NCBI RefSeq assembly: GCF_003667445.1
Contig: NZ_RCTF01000024.1
Span: 1 to 64,000, forward strand
Origin: Xanthobacter tagetidis
Lineage (GTDB): Bacteria; Pseudomonadota; Alphaproteobacteria; Rhizobiales; Xanthobacteraceae
Length of the DNA: 64,000 nucleotides
Direction of reading: 5' to 3'
Part shown: piece by piece, positions 16,488 to 25,001 of the stretch
Numbering within the stretch: position 1 is the stretch's first letter
Layout of the letters: the number at the start of each line of letters is the position of its first letter
Translations under genes and position numbers: made by a program
Notes under the pieces: model-generated
Seen by the model: only the letters and a program-made list of their open reading frames with translations
Told to the model about the DNA's origin: nothing
The model's database searches: none

Positions 16488-18017
16488 CTACTTCCAGCGC
16501 GCCGTGAAGAAGCGCGGCAGCTCGTCCGGCTGGGCGCTGAACTCCAGGTCCTTGGTGAAGGCGTAGTTGCTGGAATAGGAGAACAGCGGCACCAGATAGG
16601 CCCGCTCGGCGATCACCTTCAGCGCCTCGGCATAGGCGGCGAGCCGCGCCTCGGTCTCGACCGTGGTGTCGGCCTTCTTGAGCATGTCCGTGACCTGCTG
16701 GTCGCGGGCGCGGTCGTCCGCGTCGCCCTTGAACCACACGCCGGTGAAGGCCGAGGCGTCCGCCACCGAGAACGAGCCCCAGGTCTGGAAGGTGATCGGC
16801 GTCTTGTTGGCGCGGGACAGCTCGCGCATGGCGGCGTACTTCAGGAAGTTGAGCTTGGCCTTGATGCCGACCGCGTCCAGATAGCCGATCACCGCCTCCG
16901 CATATTCGCGCTCGCGATAGGCGTAGAGGTCGATGGAGAAGCCGTTGGGATAGCCGGCCTCGGCGAGCAGCTTCTTGGCCTTGGCGGGATCGTAGTCGTA
17001 GCGCGGCACGCCCTTGTCGGTGCAGCCGAACTGGTCGATGAAGCAGGCCGAATTCATGATGCGGGCGCCGCCGCGCACGAGGTTGTCCAGCATCGCCTTG
17101 CGGTCGATGGCATAGGCGATGGCCTGGCGCACCCGCGGGTCTTTCAGCGGCTCGGAGCCGGGCGAGGCGCCCTGGGCGTCGAGCTGCAGGAAGCCCACGC
17201 GCATGGTCTCGGCGGCGAGCACGGTGAGGTTCGGCGCGGCTTCGAGCTGCTTGGCCTGGTCGGCCTGCACGCGCCAGATCCAGTCGACGCCGCCCGTCAT
17301 CAGCTCGGCGAGCTGGGTCTCCTGGTCGGGGATGATGCGGAACACCAGCTTGCCGATGCTCGGCTGGCCGAGCGGGCTGTCCTTCCAGTAATTGGTGTTC
17401 TTCTCCATGGTCACGCCCTTGCCGGGGGTGACGGCGGTGATCTTGTAGGGGCCGGAGCCGATGGGCGCCTTGGCGAAGCCGTCGAGGCCGACCTTCTCGA
17501 AATACTTCTGCGGATAGATCACGACCGGACCGGACAGGTATTCGATCGCCGCCGGGAACGGGCCGTTGAGGTGGATGCGGACCTTGTCGTCGCCGATCTT
17601 CTCGGCGCTCTTGATCCAGGCGACGTTCTGCTTGGTGACCACCTTCGCCTCGGGCGAGACCGCCCAGTTGAGCGTGAACACCACGTCGTCGGCGGTCAGC
17701 GGGTCGCCGTTGTGGAAGGTGACCCCCTTGCGGATGGTGAGGTCGAGAGTCTGCGGGTCGACCCAGGTCCAGCTGGTGGCGAGCTGGGGCTGATACTTGC
17801 CGGTCGCGAGGTCGTGGAAGATCAGGTTGTCGAAGGCGTGCCGGGCGATGATGACGCCCTCGCGGACGTTGTTGTGGTAGGGGCCGACATTCTCCGCCTC
17901 GGTGTCCGAGGCGTAGACCAGTGTGTCGCGGGCCTTGTCCGCATGGGCCGCCGCGGGCGCCAAGGCGATCAACGCGGCCGCTAACGCACTGGAGAAATGG
18001 GACCGAACGAATGCCAT
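16488..18017 (-). CDS. Peptide-type ABC importer, periplasmic binding protein (SBP family 5)
   Basis: A 509-residue periplasmic protein. A signal peptide of about 26 residues ends at AAAHADK. Family-5 features follow: YQPQLATSWTWVDPQTLDLTIRKGVTFHNGDPLTADDVVFT, GSGPYKI and the C-terminal half with DPRVRQAIAYAIDRKA. It would capture di- or oligopeptides or other small solutes. The ATG at 18017 gives a proper signal peptide; the longer frame to 18080 is not used. It is the first gene of the importer-peptidase operon and is divergent from a LysR regulator. Confidence 0.92.
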   Translation of the reverse strand: MAFVRSHFSSALAAALIALAPAAAHADKARDTLVYASDTEAENVGPYHNNVREGVIIARHAFDNLIFHDLATGKYQPQLATSWTWVDPQTLDLTIRKGVTFHNGDPLTADDVVFTLNWAVSPEAKVVTKQNVAWIKSAEKIGDDKVRIHLNGPFPAAIEYLSGPVVIYPQKYFEKVGLDGFAKAPIGSGPYKITAVTPGKGVTMEKNTNYWKDSPLGQPSIGKLVFRIIPDQETQLAELMTGGVDWIWRVQADQAKQLEAAPNLTVLAAETMRVGFLQLDAQGASPGSEPLKDPRVRQAIAYAIDRKAMLDNLVRGGARIMNSACFIDQFGCTDKGVPRYDYDPAKAKKLLAEAGYPNGFSIDLYAYREREYAEAVIGYLDAVGIKAKLNFLKYAAMRELSRANKTPITFQTWGSFSVADASAFTGVWFKGDADDRARDQQVTDMLKKADTTVETEARLAAYAEALKVIAERAYLVPLFSYSSNYAFTKDLEFSAQPDELPRFFTARWK

Positions 18018-18106
18018 ATTCTCTCTCGCTCTCTGGAAATTGTTATGGAGGCTGGATCGTGACGCCCAACATCTGAGCATGGGAGTTTATTGGGCGGTTC
18101 GCATAT

Positions 18107-18124
18107 CACAATTAGAATATTGTG
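18107..18124. promoter_or_regulatory. Dyad CACAAT-N6-ATTGTG between LysR gene and importer operon
   Basis: Perfect 6-base inverted arms separated by six bases, in an AT-rich pocket about 90 bases from both divergent starts. Position and symmetry fit a LysR recognition site; binding is inference. Confidence 0.5.
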
Positions 18125-18200
18125 TGTCTATCGTTGCCGAAACGGCATACCATGCCCACGCAAGATGAGGGGGCGAGCTGGGCCAGCCGGAGGGGTGAAG

Positions 18201-19157
18201 GTGCACGATGCTTCGCTGCGGTATTTCCTGGAGGTCGTGAGGGTCGGCTCGATCGCCGAGGCGTCCGACCGGCTCAACGTCGCCGCGTCCGCCATCAGCC
18301 GGCAGATCGCCAAGCTGGAGGCGGAACTGGGCACGCCGCTGTTCGAGCGCCGGCCGCGCGGCATGGTGCCGAGCGCGGCGGGCGAGCTGCTCGCCCAGCA
18401 TGCCCGGCGCACGGTGCTGGGGGCCGAGCAGGTCCTCACGGAGATCCGCCGCCTCAAGGGCCTGGAGCGCGGCCTCGTGCGCATGGGGTGCACGGAAGGC
18501 TTCGCCACCGACTTCCTTCCGGGGGCGATCGGCAATTTCCGCAACACCTATCCCGGCATCGCCTTCGAGATGCAGGTCAGCACGCCGCGGGTCATCACCC
18601 GCATGGTGCGCGAAGGCGATGTGGATATCGGCCTGTCCTTCGGCTTCGTGCCGGACCCGAGCGTGCACGTGGAATTTTCCGGCTCGGCGCCGCTCATGGC
18701 GCTGATGGCGCCGGACCACCCGCTGGCCAATCTGCCGTTCGTGACGCTGGCCGACATCGCGGCCTTTCCGGTGGGACTGCCCTCGGAGGACACCACCGCG
18801 CGCCAGCTGTTCGATCTCGCCTGCGGTGTCGAGGGCATCGCGGTGGAGCCGGTGCTCACCACCAACTACATGGCCGGGCTCTGGCGCTTCGCGGAGGTGG
18901 CGGGCGGCATCACCATGACCGGTCGCATCACCGCCATGTCGCGCATCTCGCGCTTCCGGCTGCGGGCCCTGCCGCTGCGCACCAAGGCGCCGAACGAGCG
19001 GCGCTACGAGATCCAGACCATGCTGGGCCGCATCCTGCCGGAAGCGGCCCACGTCTTCGTCGCCTATCTGAAGGCCCAGCTCAGCCGCATCGAGCGCGCC
19101 GGCGACCAGCCTCTCGACCTCGCCGAGCGCGCGGAGCCTCCTCTGCAGAAGCCGTGA
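18201..19157 (+). CDS. LysR-family transcriptional regulator
   Basis: A 318-residue LTTR. The N-terminal HTH spans about residues 4-62 with VVRVGSIAEASDRLNVAASAIS and LGTPLFERRPRGMVPSAAG; the effector domain follows, with VDIGLSFGFVPDP. GTG 18201 is chosen because GGAGGGG lies five bases upstream; GTG 18195 is also possible, while the longer frame to 18090 has no family homology. It is divergent from the peptide importer operon and most likely controls it through the dyad at 18107-18124. The inducer is unknown. Confidence 0.88.
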   Translation: MHDASLRYFLEVVRVGSIAEASDRLNVAASAISRQIAKLEAELGTPLFERRPRGMVPSAAGELLAQHARRTVLGAEQVLTEIRRLKGLERGLVRMGCTEGFATDFLPGAIGNFRNTYPGIAFEMQVSTPRVITRMVREGDVDIGLSFGFVPDPSVHVEFSGSAPLMALMAPDHPLANLPFVTLADIAAFPVGLPSEDTTARQLFDLACGVEGIAVEPVLTTNYMAGLWRFAEVAGGITMTGRITAMSRISRFRLRALPLRTKAPNERRYEIQTMLGRILPEAAHVFVAYLKAQLSRIERAGDQPLDLAERAEPPLQKP

Positions 19158-19159
19158 GC

Positions 19160-19182
19160 GCCGGGGCGGGCGGCCGGCTTTT
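19160..19182 (+). terminator. Probable terminator of the LysR gene
   Basis: GCCGG (19160-19164), nine-base loop, CCGGC (19174-19178), then TTTT. The stem is short but GC-only and lies three bases after the stop, between convergent genes. Confidence 0.45.
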
Positions 19183-19196
19183 GCTCCAGGTTCGGC

Positions 19197-20162
19197 TCAC
19201 TTGGTGTCGCGGATCGCGTCCAGCGTCTTCTGCCCGAACTGCTTGGAGAACTGGGCATAGGCCGGCGCGAGCTTGGCGGAGAACTGGGCGTTGTCCACCT
19301 TGGCCTCCACCTGCATGCCCTGATCCTTCAAGGTCTTCACCGCATTCGCCTCCAGCTCCTCGACCGCCTTGCGCTGGGCGACGATGGCCTTGGCCACGGC
19401 GTCCTTCAGGATCTTCTGCTGGTCGGGGGTGAGCTTGTTCCACGCCGCCGGAGAGATCATCACCAGGGTCGGCGCATAGACGTGGCCGGTGAGCGTCAAG
19501 TATTTCTGCACCTGGTAGAGCTTGGCGGTGAGGATGTTGGACAGCGGGTTCTCCTCGCCGTCCACGACGCCCTGCTGAAGCGCCGCGTAGAGCTCCGGCC
19601 AGGCGATGGGCGTCGGGCGCGCGCCCAGTTCCTTGAACGCGGTGATGTGGATCGGGTTCTCCATCGTCCGGATGGTAAGGCCGGAGAGGTCGGCGGGCGT
19701 TTCAACGGCGCGCTTGTTGTTGGTGAGATGGCGGAAGCCGTTCTCGCCATAGCCGAGGCCGATGACGCCCTTGTCTTTGACCTTGGCGAGGATGTCCTGG
19801 CCGATCTGCCCGTCCACCACGGCGCGCGCATGGGCGGTGTCGCGGAAGATGAAGGGGATGTCGAACACCAGCAGCTCGGGCACGAAATTGGCCACCACGG
19901 AGGTGCTCGTCATGGCCATGTCGATGGTGCCGAGCTGGAGGCTCTCGACGATCTCGCGCTCGCCGCCCAGCGCGCCGCCGGGGAAGATGTCTACCTTGAT
20001 CTTGCCGCCGGATTCCTTCTCCACCGTCTCCTTGAAGGCGGTGGCGGCGGCGCCGAAATGGCTGTTCATGGGGTTGACGAACGTATATTTCAGCGTCGTC
20101 TGCGCCGAGGCGGGCGCGGCCGCGCCGAGCAGCAGGGCGGCTGCGATCATCCAGGTCTTCAT
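19197..20162 (-). CDS. TRAP transporter solute receptor, DctP family
   Basis: A 321-residue periplasmic receptor with a 20-residue signal peptide (ending ASAQ). Family landmarks are FPGGALGGEREIVESLQLGTIDM, FIFRDTAHARAV and the substrate-binding arginine region LSGLTIRTMENPIH near residue 165, where TRAP receptors hold the carboxylate. It works with the DctQ and DctM membrane subunits encoded upstream; in this operon the enolase-superfamily gene sits between DctM and DctP, so the enzyme and transporter probably serve the same sugar acid or hydroxy acid. Good Shine-Dalgarno (GGAGAG). Confidence 0.92.
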   Translation of the reverse strand: MKTWMIAAALLLGAAAPASAQTTLKYTFVNPMNSHFGAAATAFKETVEKESGGKIKVDIFPGGALGGEREIVESLQLGTIDMAMTSTSVVANFVPELLVFDIPFIFRDTAHARAVVDGQIGQDILAKVKDKGVIGLGYGENGFRHLTNNKRAVETPADLSGLTIRTMENPIHITAFKELGARPTPIAWPELYAALQQGVVDGEENPLSNILTAKLYQVQKYLTLTGHVYAPTLVMISPAAWNKLTPDQQKILKDAVAKAIVAQRKAVEELEANAVKTLKDQGMQVEAKVDNAQFSAKLAPAYAQFSKQFGQKTLDAIRDTK

Positions 20163-20207
20163 GGGTCTCTCCGCGGTTCGCGTGGGTTCACTTCGGGTAG
20201 AGTCAGG

Positions 20208-21356
20208 TCAGGCAATGCGGTATCGGTCGACGACCGCCATGTCGGGCTCGATGCCGAGCCCGGCGGCGTGCGGCACCTCGACCCGGCCGCCGACCGGCAG
20301 CGTCGCGCCGCCATAGATCTCCGCCTCGAAATCGCAGTAGAGGCGTTCCAGCAGCGGCACCGTGCGCTGGGCGGCGTTGATGTGGACGGTGGCGATCTGC
20401 CCCGGCCCGAAGAGCGCGCAATGCGGCACGAACTCGATGGCGCTCGCGGCGCAGAAGGCGGCGATCTTCAGGAGTTCGGTGACGCCGCCGGTCTTCGCCA
20501 CGTCCGGCTGCGCGATATCGATGGCGCCGGCATCGGCCATGGCGACGAAATCGTGCAGCGAGCCGGCATTCTCGCCGGCGGCGATGCGGTGGTTGCCCTG
20601 GGCGCGCACGCGGGCGAGGCCGCGATAGTCGTCCGGAGGCCAGATCGGCTCTTCCAGCCACGTGAGGCCGAGATGGGCGATGCGCGCGTCCATCGCCAGC
20701 GCCTCGGCCACCGACCAGGGGCAGTTGACGTCGAGCATCACCGTCGCCTCGCCCGCCGCCGCCTCGCAGGCCGCGGCGATCAGCGGATAGGTGATGTCGT
20801 GCAGCTTGATGTGGCGATAGCCGCGCCCGATCGCCTCGCGCACCGCGCGCGCGATCCCGTCCTCGCTCTCATAGCGCAGCAGGCTGGCATAGACCTCGAC
20901 CTCGCGGGCGAACGGACCGCCCAGGAGGTTCACCAGCGGCTGGCTGGCGGCCTTGGCGGCGATGTCCCACAAGGCGATGTCCACCGCCGAGATGGCATAC
21001 ATGGTGGGGCCGACGCGGCCGAAATTCTGCAGCCCGAACTCCAGCTTGAACTTGATCTTCGAGATCGCGGCGGCGTCCTCGCCCATGATGAGGGGGAAGA
21101 TGCGGGTCTCGACGAGGCTGCGCAGCGCCACGTCCTCCGCGCGCGAGAAGGCCTCGCCCCAGCCGACCAGGCCGGTGTCGGTCTCCAGCCGCACGAGCAG
21201 CGTGTCGAAGGTGTTCTTCCCGCCGCCGGTGAAGCCCCAGACGAGCTTCACGTCCGCCTGGAACGGCACGGACACGAGGATGCATTCCGCCTTCACGATC
21301 CGGCCCGCCGCGGATGCGGGGGTGCGGGCGAACGTGGCGGGCTGGGCGAGGGTCAC
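20208..21356 (-). CDS. Mandelate racemase/muconate lactonizing enzyme superfamily protein
   Basis: A 382-residue enolase-superfamily enzyme. Metal ligands are Asp in MLDVNCPW, Glu in WLEEPIWP and Glu in IAAGENAG. The general base pair of the mandelate racemase subgroup is present: Asp in AQPDVAKTGG and His in FVPHCALFG. The K-x-K motif on the other face reads K-x-H (HIKLHD), a non-standard variant. It would abstract a proton alpha to a carboxylate and dehydrate or epimerise a sugar or hydroxy acid. GTG 21356 with AAGGAG upstream is the start. Its place between TRAP genes suggests it uses the imported acid; the substrate is unknown. Confidence 0.88.
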   Translation of the reverse strand: MTLAQPATFARTPASAAGRIVKAECILVSVPFQADVKLVWGFTGGGKNTFDTLLVRLETDTGLVGWGEAFSRAEDVALRSLVETRIFPLIMGEDAAAISKIKFKLEFGLQNFGRVGPTMYAISAVDIALWDIAAKAASQPLVNLLGGPFAREVEVYASLLRYESEDGIARAVREAIGRGYRHIKLHDITYPLIAAACEAAAGEATVMLDVNCPWSVAEALAMDARIAHLGLTWLEEPIWPPDDYRGLARVRAQGNHRIAAGENAGSLHDFVAMADAGAIDIAQPDVAKTGGVTELLKIAAFCAASAIEFVPHCALFGPGQIATVHINAAQRTVPLLERLYCDFEAEIYGGATLPVGGRVEVPHAAGLGIEPDMAVVDRYRIA

Positions 21357-21401
21357 GGGTGTTCTCCTTCTATTGGGCCGCGGGGCCGGTCTGCGGCGCG
21401 T

Positions 21402-22688
21402 TCACTTGGCGCCGAACGCGTCGGGCAGGATCAGGCTGACGGCGGGAACGAGGGTGATGAGCGCGAGGACGACGAGCTGCAGCGCCAGGATCGGGTAGAT
21501 CTCCCGGTTGAGCTGCGACATGGGCACCCGTGCGATGAGCCCCGTGACCGCAAGCAGGCTTCCCACCGGTGGCGTGATCATCCCGAGGTTGAGGTTGACG
21601 ATCACGACGATTGCGAAGTGCGTGGGGTCGATGCCGAGCGCCGCCGCCATGGGCGCCAGGATCGGGGCGAGCACCAGCACGCCCGGCAGCGGCTCGATGA
21701 AGATGCCGAAGATCAGAAGGAACACGTTCACCGCCAGCAGGAAGGCGATGGGCGACAGTCCGAGCGAGCCGATCCACTGGCTGAGCGCCTGCGGCGCCTG
21801 GGCGAAGGTGAGCAGCCAGGAGAAGGCCATGGAGGCGGCGATGATCAGCAGCACCGCCGCCGTCATGTAGGCCGAGCGGGCGAGGATGCCGGGCAGCATG
21901 GCGGGCGTGAGCGTGCGGTAGACGAACATCCCGCACGCCAGCCCGTAGAACACCGCCACCACGGACGCTTCCGTGGGCGTGAAGGCGCCGGAATGCACGC
22001 CCACCACGATCAGCGCCGGCAGGATCAGCGCCGGGATGGCGCGCCAGGTGGCCCGCGCGGCTTCGCGCCAGCCGGGCCGCACACCGTCGGCGCGGAAGTT
22101 CCGCTTGTGGCTCGCATAGGCGTTGTAGCCGATCAGCGCGCCCGAGATCAGAAGCCCCGGCAGGATGCCGGCGAGGAACAGGCGCGGCACCGATACGCCG
22201 TCGTCCTGGAGTGCATAGAGGATCATGATGATCGAGGGCGGGATGATGGGCCCCACCAGAGAGGCCGCCGCCGTGACCGCCGCCGCATAGGCCGGCGGAT
22301 AGCCCGAGCGGCGCATCATGCGGATCAGCAGGGAGCCGGGACCCGCCGCGTCGGCCACCGCCGAGCCGGAAATGCCGGAGAAGAAGGTGATGGTGAGGAT
22401 GTTGGTGTAGCCGAGCCCGCCGCGCTTGTGGCCGACGAACAGCGAGGCAAACCGCAGCAGCACTTCCGAGAGCGAGCCGCTCGACATCAGTTCCGCCGCC
22501 AGCAGGAAGAACGGAATCGCCATGAGCGGGAAGGAATCGAGCCCCGCCACCATCTTCTGCACGACGACGATGGGTGTGAGCCCCGCCTCGGCGACGCCGG
22601 CGAGCGTGGCGATGGCGAGCCCGAAGCCGATGGGCACGCCCACCAGCAGCAAGGCGGTCAGCCCGGCGAACAGCGTGAGCGTGATCAT
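21402..22688 (-). CDS. TRAP transporter large permease, DctM family
   Basis: A 428-residue polytopic membrane protein with about 12 hydrophobic segments. DctM landmarks: LLVGVPIGFGLAIA at the start, FFSGISGSAVADAAGPGSLL, VGPIIPPSIIMILYAL and LGMITPPVGSLLAVT. It is the sodium-coupled transport subunit. ATG 22688 overlaps the DctQ stop by four bases; the frame stays open upstream to 23546, which is a shadow of DctQ. Confidence 0.93.
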   Translation of the reverse strand: MITLTLFAGLTALLLVGVPIGFGLAIATLAGVAEAGLTPIVVVQKMVAGLDSFPLMAIPFFLLAAELMSSGSLSEVLLRFASLFVGHKRGGLGYTNILTITFFSGISGSAVADAAGPGSLLIRMMRRSGYPPAYAAAVTAAASLVGPIIPPSIIMILYALQDDGVSVPRLFLAGILPGLLISGALIGYNAYASHKRNFRADGVRPGWREAARATWRAIPALILPALIVVGVHSGAFTPTEASVVAVFYGLACGMFVYRTLTPAMLPGILARSAYMTAAVLLIIAASMAFSWLLTFAQAPQALSQWIGSLGLSPIAFLLAVNVFLLIFGIFIEPLPGVLVLAPILAPMAAALGIDPTHFAIVVIVNLNLGMITPPVGSLLAVTGLIARVPMSQLNREIYPILALQLVVLALITLVPAVSLILPDAFGAK

Positions 22689-23263
22689 GACGTCGGCGCC
22701 TGGTCCGGCGACAGGTCGTCCGAGGCTTCGAACGTGCCGTGCGTCACGAAGCCGGCTGCCATCATGGCGAGGTGCCAGAGGGTGAGGGCGAAGCCGACGG
22801 GTGCGGCGAGCGCCACGATGGCGAAGGGGATGCGAAGGACCGGCGTGGTCTGGAACCAGGATCGCGCCGTGTAGTCCCAGCCGGCGACCAGCAGCCAGAG
22901 CGTGGAGCCGGCTACCAGCAGCACCACCAAGGCCCGCCCCAGCCGTTGCAGCCGGGGGGACAGGCCGGCGACGAGCGAATCCACCGCCACATGGCCGCCG
23001 ACCCGCAGCACCGGGCCGATGCCCAGGAAGGCGAGCCAGACCATGACGTAGCGGCTCAGCTCCTCGCCCCAGACCAGCGCCTCGTTGGTGAGGTAGCGCA
23101 GCATCACCGCCACGAAGACCAGCACCGCCATGGTGCCCAGCGCCACGATCATGGCCCAACGGTTCGCGGCGAAGACGACGCGGTCGAGCGCGCCGACCAC
23201 GCGGCGCGCCGCGCCGCCGCGCCCTGGGGCGAGAGATGTTCGGGCTCGATTGGGTGCGGTCAT
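22685..23263 (-). CDS. TRAP transporter small permease, DctQ family
   Basis: A 192-residue membrane protein with four TM segments (near 38-55, 75-90, 110-130, 150-170). The motif EELSRYVMVWLAFLG is typical of DctQ. It is the first gene of a DctQ-DctM-enzyme-DctP operon, an order in which the receptor is last. It is divergent from a GntR regulator. The N-terminal 25 residues are basic and poorly conserved, so a later start is possible. Confidence 0.88.
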   Translation of the reverse strand: MTAPNRARTSLAPGRGGAARRVVGALDRVVFAANRWAMIVALGTMAVLVFVAVMLRYLTNEALVWGEELSRYVMVWLAFLGIGPVLRVGGHVAVDSLVAGLSPRLQRLGRALVVLLVAGSTLWLLVAGWDYTARSWFQTTPVLRIPFAIVALAAPVGFALTLWHLAMMAAGFVTHGTFEASDDLSPDQAPTS

Positions 23264-23309
23264 GAAGGGTCAGCCTTGGTGGGCGGTAGCGGGGTTTGGT
23301 AGATTGGTG

Positions 23310-23325
23310 ATTGTCAACAATTGAC
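23310..23325. promoter_or_regulatory. Nested dyads upstream of GntR gene and TRAP operon
   Basis: ATTGT-CA-ACAAT (23310-23321) overlaps GTCAA-CAA-TTGAC (23313-23325). Such AT-centred dyads in the divergent spacer fit an FCD-type GntR operator. TTGACC (23322-23327) with TATGAA 16 bases later could be the promoter of the GntR gene. Confidence 0.5.
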
Positions 23326-23388
23326 CGAAGTGGACCATCTGCTATGAAGTTGGTCAAGCCCATAATCTGATCGTCGAGCAGCCAAAAA

Positions 23389-24087
23389 ATGAGCGGAATC
23401 GGTGCCCTGGAGCGTCCCAAGAAGCAGAGCCTCGACCGGGCGGCGGCCGACAGCCTGCGCAACGCCATCACGAGCGGGCAGATCGCTCCGGGCGCGCGGC
23501 TGACCGAGATTCGGCTGGCGGAGCAGTTCCAGTTGTCCCGCGGCACGGTGCGGGCGGCCTTGCACCGGCTGGTGTCGGAGGGGCTGGTGGTGCAGCGGCC
23601 CTATTCCGGCTGGGAGGTCACGAGCCTCACGCCGCAGGACGCCTGGGACCTCGCAACGCTGCGCTCAAGCCTCGAAGCGCTCGCGGCGCGGCTTGCCGCC
23701 GAGCGCATGGATGCCGGCGGGCGCAAGACGATCGAGGACGCATTTTCGGCGCTTGAAGTGGCGTGCGGCGGCGGCGACTGGGAAGCTCTGGTGGCGGCCG
23801 ACATGGCCTTCCACAGGACGGTGGTCACCCTCTCCGGCAACCGCCGGCTGGCCGAGCACTACGACCTGATCGCCAACCAGGTGCGGCTCTACATCGCCTC
23901 GTCGAACCGGCTCATCCTGCCCATGGGATCGCTGCTGGACCGGCATCGGGCGCTGGTCGAGCCGCTGCTCGCGGGCGACGCGGAGCGGGCGGAGAAGGCG
24001 TTCCGCGACCTCGCCATGCGCAGCGGCGCGGAGATCGTCGCCCATCTGGAGAAGATCGGCACCGAGGGGGAGGGCGCCGATCCCTGA
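23389..24087 (+). CDS. GntR-family regulator, FCD subgroup
   Basis: A 232-residue regulator. The winged HTH (about residues 12-75) reads LRNAITSGQIAPGARLTEIRLAEQ and SRGTVRAALHRLVSEGL; the FCD domain has LRSSLEALAARLAAERM, DMAFHRTVV and a further His in DRHRALVEPL, matching the metal/effector site of FCD proteins. It is divergent from the TRAP/enolase-superfamily operon, which it probably represses until the sugar or hydroxy acid substrate or product is present. Confidence 0.9.
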   Translation: MSGIGALERPKKQSLDRAAADSLRNAITSGQIAPGARLTEIRLAEQFQLSRGTVRAALHRLVSEGLVVQRPYSGWEVTSLTPQDAWDLATLRSSLEALAARLAAERMDAGGRKTIEDAFSALEVACGGGDWEALVAADMAFHRTVVTLSGNRRLAEHYDLIANQVRLYIASSNRLILPMGSLLDRHRALVEPLLAGDAERAEKAFRDLAMRSGAEIVAHLEKIGTEGEGADP

Positions 24088-24110
24088 TCCAGGACGCGGC
24101 TGAATTCCCC

Positions 24111-24150
24111 CCAAATCTCTCCAAATCCCGCCAGATCTCCCCAAATCCCG
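24111..24150. repeat. Four 10-bp tandem repeats (consensus CCAAATCCCG)
   Basis: Units at 24111, 24121, 24131 and 24141 read CCAAATCTCT, CCAAATCCCG, CCAGATCTCC and CCAAATCCCG. They fill the gap between the convergent GntR and enoyl-CoA hydratase-like genes. Function unknown; a slippage-prone spacer is the simplest view. Confidence 0.6.
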
Positions 24151-24203
24151 TCCCGCCCGGTCCCGCCGCGCCGAGGCGCGCGCGGAACCGCTGCAGAACA
24201 CCT

Positions 24204-25001
24204 TCAGGTGCCGGTGAACTGCGGGCGCCGCTTGGCGAGGAACGCCTCGTAGCCGGCCCGGTAGTCGCGGGTGTCGGCGAAGTCGTAATGGGCCTCGCGC
24301 TCGTCGCGCGTCACCGGCGACCAGTCGCGCAGCAGGCGCAGGAGCTGTTCCTTGTTGCGCCGCTGGGCGAAGGGGGAGGCGGCGGCGATGCGCCCGGCGG
24401 TGGCCATGGCCTCCTCCTCCAGCGCCTCGGGTGCGATCACGCGCTGGACGATGCCGCGCTGGAGCGCCTCGGCGGCATCGAAGATGCGCCCCTCCAGCAG
24501 CAGCTCCGACACCACGCCGCGGCCGAAGAACTTGAACAGCAGCTCGGTCTCGCCCAGCGCCATGGGAAAGCCCATGCGGTTGATGGGCACGCCGAAGCGC
24601 GCATCGGCGGCGGCGAGGCGGATGTCGCACATGGCGGCGATCTCCAGCCCGCCGCCCATGCACGAGCCGCGGATCATCGCCACCGTCGGCATGGGCGCCG
24701 ACAGGATGGCGTCGAGCGTCGGGCGTACCCGGTTCTCGTGATAGTGCGTCACCTGCGCCCGGTTCGAGCGCTCGCGCTCGAACTCGCTGATGTCGGCGCC
24801 GGCGGCGAAGTTCTCTCCGGCACCGGCGATGACGAGGCAGCGCGCCGTGCCCGCGGCCACCAGCCGGCGGACCGCGCTTTCGAGCGCGTCCCACATCTCC
24901 ACCGTCAGCGCATTGTGGCGCGCGGCGTTCTCGATCACCACCCGGGCGATCTCGCCGTGTTCCTCGACGCGGATCGCGCCGGCTGCGGTTTCCATGGTCA
25001 T
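24204..25001 (-). CDS. Enoyl-CoA hydratase/isomerase family protein
   Basis: A 265-residue crotonase-fold protein. The oxyanion-hole loops are AGENFAAGADISEFE and RGSCMGGGLEIAAMCDIRLA. The first catalytic Glu is retained (GGGLEIA), but the second Glu of classical hydratases is replaced: the usual PE in that strand reads VPINRMG. This points to an isomerase, lyase or other crotonase reaction rather than simple hydration. It overlaps the DctM stop by four bases (24998-25001) and is the last gene of an operon with a CoA-transferase and a TRAP transporter, so it likely acts on the CoA ester of the imported acid. Confidence 0.85.
   Translation of the reverse strand: MTMETAAGAIRVEEHGEIARVVIENAARHNALTVEMWDALESAVRRLVAAGTARCLVIAGAGENFAAGADISEFERERSNRAQVTHYHENRVRPTLDAILSAPMPTVAMIRGSCMGGGLEIAAMCDIRLAAADARFGVPINRMGFPMALGETELLFKFFGRGVVSELLLEGRIFDAAEALQRGIVQRVIAPEALEEEAMATAGRIAAASPFAQRRNKEQLLRLLRDWSPVTRDEREAHYDFADTRDYRAGYEAFLAKRRPQFTGT

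Noticed and set aside
19482..22874. 1130-codon open frame on the plus strand
   Set aside because: It runs antisense through dctP, the enolase-superfamily gene and dctM. It is rich in His, Arg, Gly and Asp with no family motif, as expected from GC-rich antisense DNA.
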